From: Stenopsyche tienmushanensis
Lineage: Eukaryota; Arthropoda; Insecta; Trichoptera; Stenopsychidae
Assembly (NCBI GenBank): GCA_008973525.1
Contig: WACJ01000130.1
Location: 186,001 to 250,000 of the forward strand
Length of the DNA stretch: 64,000 nt
Reading direction: 5' to 3'
Shown: positions 33,369 through 45,000 of the stretch, piece by piece
Layout: each line of letters opens with the position of its first letter
Numbering within the stretch: position 1 is the first letter of the stretch
Notes under the pieces: generated by a model
Seen by the model: only the letters and a program-made list of their open reading frames with translations
Databases searched by the model: none
What the model was told of the DNA's origin: nothing
Made by a program: the position numbers and the translations under genes

Positions 33369-36300
33369 TTAGTGATATAGTCTTGCAAAATCTTTGAGGG
33401 AATCGCTTATGTGTTTTTCGGATTTGGATCTGTAAAATAAATATTCATACATTAATACAGTTGTCCAACATAATCATAATAATATCAACAAATTAATTAT
33501 ACGACTTACTCCATTAAAGTCTTATGGAAATGAACGAGTTGGGTTGGTGTTGCACACGCAGGCTTCTGTGGCAATCCACTGAGTCCATTTTCAAGCCACG
33601 TATTCAATGCTACTTTGTTCCACTTTAGTAATTCATAAAAAACACTAGCTACATCATTTAGCATGTAAGATTGTAAAGAGAATACGCTCGCATGTAGAAG
33701 GTTTTTAACGAGAGATTCTCCGTGTTGTGTTATTTTATTTCCAAATAAGCTTAAACATTGTTGATATTGTATCTGCGAAGTTCTTCCCATATGCACTAGG
33801 TCAGTGAAGAATTTCATTACGGAAGAGCTGGCATCTCTATGATCCAAAGAACACGCTAAAAGACCGCATTGAATAATGGCATCTACTGCTGAGCATTGAA
33901 TAAAATGCACAGGTATTCTTAGTAAAAATCTAACACATAACCTAAAGAGATCGTCAACAGTGTCAGGATGTTGGTTTAAACCAGAGCATTGCAGTAATTC
34001 AAAAGTGGGAGATATAAGCGCTTGAAGCATTTCTGTCAATCCTTTTATACAGTTTTGATCTTCATAGAATTCGTCAACTAATATACTCGTTAAATACAGA
34101 AAACAGCTGTGTCTATGCGTTAAATAAACAGCGACCATATTTTTTGCAAGCGGGTCAAAGAGTATGGCTCCCTGTCGTCCGAGAAAGCGTATGGCAAAAC
34201 GAAGACATCGACATAATCTTTCCATTATTCGAAGATCACTACTATGCCTGAAAAGAAAACAATACAGAAATGTCATTTTTGTTAATAAATATGGCATAAT
34301 CAAATATAAATAAAATCACTACCTTTCCATTGTGGCTGATAATACGGGCCATATATCATTTAATACTGGCAGACAGGGATGAGTTTGATCATACGGCAAA
34401 GCTAGTTTGCAATAACGAAATAAAGCTGCTAATCGATCTAACCACACCGTCGGATCAGAGGAAGCACCTTTACTAATTGCTAAATTATGGTTGTTAAGAG
34501 CTGCCAATGGAGCAATTTGGACAGCGCAAGCTTCTTGCATTGCTGCTGTTACCTTAAAAAATGATAGAACACATGAATACAATGGAAAATACATGTTTTT
34601 AGATAACAAATTAAAGAATCATCATTTTACACGGGGGATATGTTTCAAAGATTCCCTTGCAAAAAAAGAGGTGTCCATATAAAAATTGGATGACGATATT
34701 CTGCCTGCTGAAATTGAATCAAATACAATATATACTATATGAGAATTAACAGACAAGCTCAGATACTTTCGGAATAGTAATCAAATACACTTGAAAAAAA
34801 TAGGAAAGAGCATAAAACAGGGGTGTGGATACCGCATGACATTACTGATGAGATCTAAGCGGTGCGCACGAGTATGTGTCATGATTTAATCATGAGAATT
34901 GAAAAAAGAAACTAAAACATATTTTATATCAAAACCCATTGAATTTTATTCATCCAGAATTAAAAAAAAATCAATACATGGGAAAAGGTTGCATCTACAG
35001 GAGAATATATTGTATCGATGAAGTTAATTCATTTTTTGTTTGAATTTAACTCTTTCATTTAAAAAACGATGTTCCTAATGGGACAGTCTAATATTTATAT
35101 TATTAAAAATTTTATAAACAATCTGAAGTAAAAATGTGTACATTTTCTTGATCATGTTATTTCATAATTATGCAAAAAAGAGAATTGTAAATCACATGGC
35201 TAGATGCACAAGTGCATCTCCTGGGTCTACTGACACTACATGAATGATGCACATAGATTTAATCCAACGGGAATGTGTAAATAAACAATCTTCGTATATG
35301 TAATTATATTGCTTTTTAAAAACCTGTTTAGGAGGAAGACAGCCTATTATTGAAGCCACCCCTCTTAAGAAATCAATAGCTGCAACAGTAGATAAAGAAA
35401 GCGAGTCCAAATTGTGCACAATCTGAAGTAAACCTGTCAAATGAACGTGCATATGATTTCGACAGGCACTGCAAATACCCTGAAAATAAAATAAAAATGT
35501 ATTACAAAAAATTAAATAATAAATTGTTATTTTGTTATTCAGAAAATACCTGAAGAGCGTGAGCTGTAACAGAGGCTAATGCTAAATCTTGCAGCGTCTG
35601 CAATAAGTAGTCTAATACCATAGGTAGATAGTCTATATGTTTTTCGAACCATTCGCACAGTTCACCTAACAGTAAGACTGAGGTGTGTTTCACCGCAATG
35701 TGTGCTGTGGGGGGCATTTCTAAAATTGCTTCTACCACTTTTGGTACTACCTCAAATTCTCCTCTGTAAATAATATTAAACATTTAAAAATGTAGATCGT
35801 CATGAACTATAATGAAATCTAAAAACACTAGCTTACGGTAAAATATTTCTGGCCACGGATTGCATAATAAATAAAGCTGCTTCAATTCTTTCCCAGCTTA
35901 CATCTTGTCCTTGAATAGATATGAAAAACTGCTTGAAACAATGCGAGGAACCAATGATAAAAACAACATCTTTGGTCAATTCAGAAACTTTTTGTCGAAA
36001 TTCCTGAAAGAGACAAGGAATAATGAGTTTTATCATCGCTTAAAATAACCAATTGTTTTTAATGGATCAATTATTGCATTTAAAAATAACTAACGTAAAA
36101 TTCGTCATCCTTGCAAAGGATACCTCGATGGTCGGGTTCCATTTGACAATGTCTACAGAGAGCGCTGATTAATCTTTCAATATATGGTTGAAATTTATTC
36201 GTCAACACTTCGTTGTCAAATTTGTAAAGTTCTTCCGACAGCCTGAACCAGAGATTGAAAGAAATTTCAGCGACCTCATAATCGTGATGCCCGACGCAGA

Positions 36301-38187
36301 CTAAAACTAAATTTAAAGCCTCCACGGCGAAATGGCTCTCCGGTCTCGTTGCACTATGTAGAATTATTTTAATCAGAAATGACTCCCCTAATTCTGTGAA
36401 AATGCGACTGTAATTCATCGCCTTTTCCTGATCCTCGTGCGCGACAGCCAAATGATAGCTCTTTTCGAGGAGGACGACGCCGCCGAAGACTATCTTCTCG
36501 ACCTCGTCTATGTCTCTATTGTCCTCGAGGCACTGCAGCAGGGCGCAGATGCAGTCGGTTGCGTTGTCGTGCAAGCCTGAAAACGACGTGTGGTCTCCTA
36601 ATATTTGAAAAGCGTGGCTCAAAACGGTGTTTTCACTAATATCGTTCAAGTTTATAGCTTTAATCGATATCCACGATGTCAGACATTTAATAACTTTGTT
36701 AGAAACTTGATTGTACTGTGCAGCGTTGGCTAGTGTTCGTTTTAAAAATTCGTTTATTATCACAGAGTTGCATAGTAAATATTGCTTGAGTTCCTCTCTT
36801 CTGTTCTCTCCCAATCTTATCGAGCTCGATAACACCTCTTCCGGAATCACCGTCATTATTTCTAGCAACGCCCATATGTTATCGGAGGCATATTTGTTGA
36901 TCAAATCTTCTATGGGATTCGCCCAGCTGGACATCTGCAGCGCGAGATCTGCGAGGGCGAGACACAGCTGGGTGATTATCGCCGTATTCGTCGTCTGGGT
37001 GATCACGCTGACGTGCTCCAGCAGAGAGTCCCTCAGCGAGACATGAGATTCCGGCGGAAGTTCATAAAAAGAAAGTTGAATCTTCGATCTCATTGTCTGC
37101 GCTGCGAAATAGCATGATTCTACGTCTCTTTTTTGCTGCAATAGTTCATCGGATATTTTCCACGAGTGAATCTGAAAACAATTGAAGGTTTCAGATTAAT
37201 TAATTACTCGGAGTTGAGAAATAAAAAAACGCTTTTGAGATGAAAAAATTACATCAATAACTCTATTTTGAAAAAAGTTGGTCTATAATGTATTAAAGCA
37301 TTTTTGGTTTTAAATGCACATGTGCATTCTCATTTATAATAAATGTTTCTTGTGAAGTAATATAGTCAAAAATATTCTATCGTTTTAAACAAAATTCAAC
37401 GCCTTATGATCATCACAAATTATTTCCTTCAATGAATATCATATAACAAAAAATAGCTATATTTTAAAATATGATTTTTTGAAATATTCCATGAAATTGT
37501 TTATCGATACTAAATATTTCAGTGAAATCTCAAAGCATTAAAATGAAAATCCATAGTTAAAAAAATAATTGAAAGTGAAGTTAAAATACATATTTGATAA
37601 TGTTTCTTAGATAATTTAAGTTAAAAAAGGGGATAAAAGATTCAAAAGTAAATCATGTGAAAGACTTCCATTCGGGGAATTTAGTTCTGTTGATTTTTGT
37701 AATGTTATTTCGTTTCGGTGCAATCAAATTCGACAATCGAATGCACCGTCTAAAATGAATCATTATCGTGTCACATTGTTATCGTTCGAATCGAATTCTA
37801 CATTATGTCGAATTCAAAACGAACGTTGATTAATGAAACGCGAACGAAGCCAAAGACCCGCGAAATTTGAAGAATGCTCGATGTTAGATCGATGCGTCGA
37901 GAACGCGGTATTTTTTGACGGTGCCGGCGATCGAGAATTTTGACAGCTAAAGTTTCACGTTTAGCGCTCGCGTGAACGTCGGATCTCGCAGATCGCTTAG
38001 AAAACGGGAGCTCCCAAAGAATGGACAATTTGCAAATTGTTAGGTTAAGACGAACCGATTTCTGAAGGAGGTCCAACCAGGCGGAGGCTTTCTCCTTGTC
38101 TTGGGGGTCGGGACAGTCGTGAAGCGCCCTGACGGCGGCGTGCACCTCCTCCAGAGAGGGCGCACCGCCGGCGCCCGCCTCTCCCAT
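33369..38187 (-). CDS. Tnpo-SR: Transportin-3 (SR-protein nuclear import receptor)
   Basis: Exons 38187-38056, 37171-36095, 36003-35837, 35763-35550, 35479-35324, 34552-34323, 34247-33510 and 33429-33369 keep phase and give 924 aa (human TNPO3 is 923). Matches run the full length: RDVESCYFAAQTMRSKIQLS, FYELPPESHVSLRDSLL, LEPDHRG-type, SSDPTVWLDRLAALFR, CRCLRFAIRFLG, HSCFLYLTSILVDE, HPDTVDDLFRL and the end DFARLYH. It is a HEAT-repeat karyopherin that carries SR splicing factors into the nucleus. The Met at 38187 was chosen because MGEAGAGGAPSLEEV aligns with the human start. The frame stays open upstream to a Met at 38349. Intron 34553-35323 contains a mariner remnant. The gene is head-to-head with otubain. 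Confidence 0.96.
34683..35088 (+). mobile_element. Degenerate mariner (lineage 2), copy C
   Basis: In a TNPO3 intron, opposite to the gene. The plus-strand remnant starts DDDILPAEIESN and passes ELTDKLR, HLKKIGKS and KQGCGYRMTL (family GVWIPHDLT). It ends near atgttcctaatgggacagtc followed by TA. Catalytic aspartates and the left end are missing. Confidence 0.65.
37172..38055 (-). other. TNPO3 intron 1
   Basis: 884 bp, AT-rich, with a phase-0 junction (QKS/IHSW). The part next to exon 1 is more CpG-rich. No embedded gene was seen. Confidence 0.5.
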
Positions 38188-39099
38188 GTCGCTCCGGCCC
38201 GAGCCCGGCTCGGAGGCAGACACTCGCAGCGACAGAACAGACGGCGCCGACACCGACACCGACACCGGCTTCAACACGCCGGCACAACACGCGCACGCTC
38301 CCCGAAAGCGCGCCGTCACCCCATACACGACACCGTCGATCCGATCCAAAACGAACTAAATTCAAATTCATCATCATCAATTTAATCAAATCGTTCAATA
38401 AATTTGAATAACAACTTAACTGAAATAAATTATTTCGAAATTATAACATTTAAAAAGCAATTAATCATATTCATTTATTTTTAAATCATATTTTTTTTAT
38501 TTATATCGCACATGTTATATTTTATTGATACTTGAATATTTTGAAGCGTTTTTAAAATTTGCTACATAGATTCAGTGTATATTTATTGATGATATTATCA
38601 ATACGATCGAAAGAAATTAATTACAATCAAATTATCATAATATAAATAAATTAACATTTGCCAAACGACTGATTTTTTATTAAATAAAAAATAGTCTATA
38701 TTATGAACGTTGATTTCATTTATATTTTAATCATTAACTACGTAGATATATTCTTTATATATATATATATATATACGTAATATATAAAAATACGAATAAA
38801 AAAATTACAAAAAGGGTTTCTAATATTATTTTTTTAAATTCATATTTATATTGAATATAATGTATATAAATAAAATGGATCAATTTTTAAGTTATCACAG
38901 ATGGAATATAAAAAAATGATTTTTAAAAAATTGATAAATGCAGCAATGAAGGGTTTGTTTTGAAATAATTGCGCAGAATTTTGGGGAATATGGCAACACT
39001 CGCGCGAGAGAGGTGTGAGGAGTGAGGAGCGAAGAGCTAGAGTAAAGAGTGCGGCGAGTGAAGAGTGCGAGTGTGTCGGACGGTATGGCGTGAGGCAGG
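38188..39099. promoter_or_regulatory. Head-to-head promoter region, TNPO3 / otubain
   Basis: 912 bp separates the two divergent start codons. Both gene-proximal ends are CpG-rich and the middle is very AT-rich, with a (TA)n microsatellite at 38756-38775. No TATA box or initiator can be assigned with confidence. Confidence 0.5.
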
Positions 39100-42000
39100 A
39101 TGGAGGCCGCGGGCGCCAGCCAGGACGAGCTCACGCTGAGACAGCAGCGTCGCATCGAACAGGAGGTTATATATTGCATTATCTCTCCCCGCTCTCCGCG
39201 CTCCTTCCTCCGCCTCACTATCAGTGCGCGTCCGATGCGCTCCGCAGTCGTCGCAGTCGCATTCGCTGCCCCTCTCGCACTCGATATGGTAAAACGAGAA
39301 AACCAATTCTATATACCGGCATTTATCCCTTTTGTTTGCATACATTTAACGCTTCAACCCGAAACTCAAATCGCGCATTCGGGAGCTCAGCTTCCTATGT
39401 CTCCTCAGCCTCCTCGAATCGATTCGAAAGCTGCTACTCCATTGTCTCGCCTTTCATTCAATCGCTGTTAGATCCTTCGACTTGTCATCGAACGTCTCGC
39501 AAGGAAGTCGTCTGTTGAACTTTCTTTATTCAATGATAAACTCGCAAGTCATTCAGCTCGATCCTAATCCACTCTTAATCCAATTAAATACTAAATACTC
39601 CTATAATAACATACCAAAGTATTTTTTCCTTAAATTGGTATAAATTTAAATAAGTATTGATTGCGTGATAAATATTAGTATTGTCCATTGAAGCAGTGTA
39701 GTTATGATTCAATATTTATTTTTTGTACGGTTAAAGCATCAAAGATAAAGATCTTCTCGCAAACTACTATCAAAATATATGTTTTTCTTAATAAATTTAA
39801 ATTCTAATGATTAATTATTATTGTTTTCATTGTCCTTTATTTATACCTCTACCTCAAATGAATATATTCAACAAAATTTATAAAAGCTATAGATATACAA
39901 ATCATATTAGGGGTATCGAAAAGAAATAGAAATTTTCATACAGTTATGAAAAAAACATTTATTTAAAAAAAAACTTAAAAACTACTCTATAAACTAATGT
40001 CCGTCGTTTTCTAACACCTTTTTCCATCTTTCAGGTAATTTATCTATTCCTGTTTTGTAAAAGTCTTTGGGTTTTTCTTTAAAGATCTTTTCCATATGAT
40101 TTTTTATCTCATTCACATTAGTAAATTTTTTTTCACGAAGAGAATGTTCTAGGGCACGAAACAAATAATAATCCGATGGAGCGATGTCTGGAGAATATGG
40201 TGGATGTGGTAGAAGTTCATAGCCAAGTTCAATATTTTTTTGCTGCGTAACTTTTGCCGCATGAGGTCGTGCGTTGTGCGTGTTGAAGAATTCCCTTATT
40301 ATTGTTCACTAAAAATGGCCGATTTTTTTAAAATTCTTGTGTCATTCTTTCTAATTGTTCACAATACATGTTTGCTGTTATTGTTTCACCGGGTTAAAGT
40401 AATTCAAAATAAAAAACACCAAGGCTATCCCACCAAATACATAACAGCACCTTATTTACAGTTAAGCTCGGCTTTGCCGTAGGTAAAGCTAATTGACCGG
40501 GTGAAAGTCATTGTTTTTTTCGCGCGGTATTGTTATAGAGGACCCATTTTTCGTCACAGGTAACAATTCGCCTTAAAAATGGTTCTAAATCGTGCCTAGA
40601 TAAAAGAGAAGTGCAGATAGTACGTCGCAGCTCTAGTGCAGTTTGTGATAAATCGTGAGGGACCCAAACTCCTTGCCTGGAACACTTTCCAATGCGGTGA
40701 AGGTGATTTTGTACATTTTTCCATGGGCATCCAAGTTTATTTGATATTTCTCTGATTGATTGACGAGGATCAGACTCTACTAAATTTAACAGGACATCAT
40801 CATCGATTTTTAGCGGTCTTCCCGATTTAGGCGCTTCTGTAAGATTTCTGTCACCAGTTTGGAATTTTTTCAACCACCTATGACATTTACTTAGTGTCAA
40901 TATATCACCATATGTTTCATTGATTTTCTGTGTCACTTCTTTAGTTTTCATTTTTTGATCAAATAAAAATAGCATACAATAACGCAAATTTTCTTCACTA
41001 ATTGTTGGTCTGGACATTTTTATTTAAATCACGGTTAATTTTTTTTTTGTTAAAAATAGTAAATTGACAATAGTCTTAATTTACAAGCACTAAAAAATAA
41101 GTGTTTACTGCACCGCGTCACAATATAAACTGACCCTAAAGCCAGGTATAAAAAAATTTCTATTTCTTTTCGATACCCCTAATACATTGAAATGACGTGT
41201 ATTATATTAATATCATCAAAATAGCAACACTTACCAATGCGATACGACCATTCCTCGATAGCTCCTGTTGGTGACATACTTGATTCAAAATCACAAAGGG
41301 CTAACCTCGCGTGTTAAAAATATATTAACAATATTTGTCAGCGTATACATTGTTTTGACGTAGATGTGTAGTTTAGGGTTAAATATGCATTTTTTTGTTT
41401 AATACAAAGACCCCGTTTAACACATTTTAATATTATACCATATTATTTGGATTCCCAAAAAAACGCACACGGTTTCATGTTTGACAATCGGATGTAACAT
41501 TAAAGTGCGAACACGTCACAGTTGATTTGTAATCAATGATGTTAAGACGACCTTGCTTAAAGTTGCTTTGTTTAGTACTGAAACTTATTGGAACGCATCC
41601 CTCGAATTAAGCAGGGTCTTACTGTGCTAATACACATTTTTAAATATTGTATACATAAACAAATCAATGTTCAGTGCTGGTTCATTGAGGAATCGAATGA
41701 CTGCAGATCGGCAAGCTTATCAATGTGAATTGATTTCTAAAGCGTTCCTACTAGTAGGTAGTTGGGACCAGGTTTGATTATCACTGTTCTAAACTGTCAA
41801 ATTCCTTAATTTAATCCTTAGTTAATCTCATTTTTTTCTAATTTGATTGTGTGGGACTTAAAGTAAACCGAGCAAAAAAATCTTTACAATTTAAACATTA
41901 TAAAAGTAAGTTTTAAATTGTTGTGTTGTTATTATCGAGCAAATTTATCGACAGGTTATGTTAAAAGGTTAATAAGATTAGTCAACCATTTCAGTCGGTA

Positions 42001-45000
42001 TTTTTAAAAATACATTTAATTTGATATTTTCAGAATAATTAAAAATATTTGACATTTCGATATATATATTTTTTTAACTTAAATTTTGGGTGTTTATAAA
42101 TCAATATAAGCGATAACGAGATTTTGATAACTGTATAGAATAACACAATGACATGCTTTGCTTCAGTAATTATGCAAATGATCCTTATGCAAGTGTTTGT
42201 GTCGATTGTAATTTTCAATGGTTTTAATTTAATTGAATTAACCGAATCCTCGTATAAGTTGATAATTTGTTTATTTAAATATTCAAAGTCGATTTGGATC
42301 ATCTAATTGTCCATATCATAATGTGTTTCTTATTTTCAATATGGTTTACCTAAGATTTTTGTGGATAATAAATTCATTTTGAGAGTAGGACAGTAACCAA
42401 TTTAAATTTGTGGAGTTTTGCATCTTATTATCAAGAATTCATTGTAGATACTTTTGACTATTTGTATTAAATAATTGCTGGAGTACGTGAACATAATGAG
42501 CATAAATCTTTCATTTTAATCTAGGCGGGCATACCTTGTAGTTTGTATTAAATATCATATTGTTTTAATGTTTAGATAAGATCGATAATTAATAAATTTG
42601 GAATGAATTTATCATTAACACTTGTTGCCATTTTCGTCCATCCTGGGCCTTCTCCCTCTAATTGCCCAGGCCCAGATGTGCGGTGTATTTTTAAATTTGA
42701 TTAGCCCAGCATAGCCGAGGTCTTCCGATGGGTCTGTTGCCACTCATTTGGAAATCTAAGATGGCTCGAGGTGCCATATGACCTGCTCAATGGAAACAAC
42801 AGCTTCGGATGGAGCTAGAAATAGTCTCCTCGCCGTACATGTCCATGATCTCGCGATTGGACCTCGTAGTTTCAGAGCCTGAAGTCTTGTCCCAAAAATT
42901 TTCCCTTTGAATCATGGACATGGTAAAATCCTGGACACTCAATATTTTTGTTTATTGACACTCACGAAGATACAATCTTTAGTATTCATTCTCAAAACCA
43001 TTATTCATTCGAGAGTTCATTAATTACAATGTATTATAATGTTGATGACACATCATGCTACCAGATGTAATCATTTTATAAATGCATGTCCGATGAATGG
43101 GCAGGATTTGATTAGTTTTTAAGTAATTTTCTCTTAAACAAACATTTGGGCTTTTACTATATATAACAATTATTGCTTGATTGGTTTCATAACTCTCACG
43201 TAAGCCTAGGCATCGCCAAAGCTAGCTTTTAGTAAAAAAGTATTACATTAATTTATTATCATCATAGTGTAGCCATAAACAGTCCACCGTAGAACTATGA
43301 GCCTCTTCAATATTCATTCACAGGAAGGGGGTACATCCATCTCGTCTGTATCATACATTCACCTCCTCATTCGCTCGATATTGAAGGTAGAATAACCTCC
43401 TGAGTTTAATTTAGAATGCTCATCCAGCGGGTTTCCTGAATGAACATATCGACGGGGGCTTTCGTAACCGTCTTAATTGGGAGTGAGGTTTGTGAAGACT
43501 GAGTAGTTTTCTTCTGAAGACTACTCTAGACAATTTTTTTGTCTGTATGAGTCTTCTGTCGCGAAAGAGTTAATTGTATGGCTTATCAATTTAACAATTC
43601 ATACAATAAGTATACAAATCTATAAATATACAGCAGTAAATTTTGAATTTAGTGACATTTTAATAGCTGCTTGTGTCTTATTGATTATTTGTGTTCCATT
43701 TGAATTGTCGTATATTTGTCTATCATTTCTATGAAATTATTTAATGACTAGCAATAATTTCAAGTAAAAAACATTTTTCAAACTTGAGTGTTTTTATAAA
43801 TTCTTATCTAAATCTACTTTATCATAATTTGTTGAATGATAATTTATTGGATGTGATAAATAAACCTTAAAGGTCGAGATTATTTGGTTCAAAGTTAAGA
43901 TTAAATACATTGCTTTTTTAATTTACCCTCTTGTAAACATTTATATTACTGCTTTACATTTTATTTTTCAAAAAGATACCAATATCAGTCTTCAATTTTT
44001 CTTCTGCTTTGTGTCGTGTCCCTCATGATTTAGGATTGTGACCCTGGTTTGTGTCGATCACAGTGCTGATTATGGTCCTGTAATGCCCTCTATGACCCGT
44101 AGAGCGAAGCGCTTGTACTAATGGTCGTATCAGCGGGTATGAACTCTTCTGCAGCAACCATTTACATGGTCTGTTACCATCAGCCTTTTGAGATTTTGTC
44201 TTCTTTGCAAGCGATGTGCCCACAGAATTGTACAACAACCACAGAAGTTCGACGAACTATTTATTCTGACAGTACTGCTGCCCATTTCCAGAGATTTTAT
44301 TAGGGAGTTTCCTTCTCTCGGTATAAGGTATTGCAGTACCTTCCAGGCTGGGCTATGCTTTTGGTAAGTGGCAGCACTAACTTGCCGTTGTCCTGGGGCC
44401 ATCATCACGTTATGCAATGCTGTATAGAATGAGTCCCATCATGAACTCACTTGTTGCTACTCGGGCCTCAGCGCTCTAAAGATCTTTTAACATATGAAAC
44501 AATATTTGATATCTTCAATAAAAAGTCTTTGTGTTATTGAAAATTAAATTCCCTTTTAACTTTTACAAATATGTACTTACTGTAAACACTACTGGATGGA
44601 ATTTAAACTTGATGTGCACAGTCAAATACCTGAAATACCATGCGGCAGAAATTTATGAAATAAAAACGAGGACAATCTGCATTAAATTTGTATAGTATCT
44701 TAAGTTTGTTTACCGATATAAAAAAATATGTATGGTATAAATAGAGTAAAAAATATGGAATGCCCAAGTTTATCAATAACTTTGCAATGATTTCATGGAC
44801 TTAAAAGGTTAATGATTATTAGAGGTAAATAAAGAGAGTGAAGTATTGGTATTATGAATACATAAATCTATAAAAACCACACAATCTATATGATTAAAAG
44901 AACTTGAGGTTATATTGTTTCCTTGATTTCCTTTCTTTTGTTCATTGTTTTTCGACATGATTGTGTTTTGATTCAGTATTCAAAGAGAGTGATTGGTGTG

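Noticed and set aside
38756..38775. (TA)n run as a promoter TATA element between TNPO3 and otubain
   Set aside because: It is a simple microsatellite more than 300 bp from either start codon.
44130..44417. Minus-strand 95-codon frame in otubain intron 1
   Set aside because: No domain recognised; the neighbourhood looks like a retroelement 3' end.
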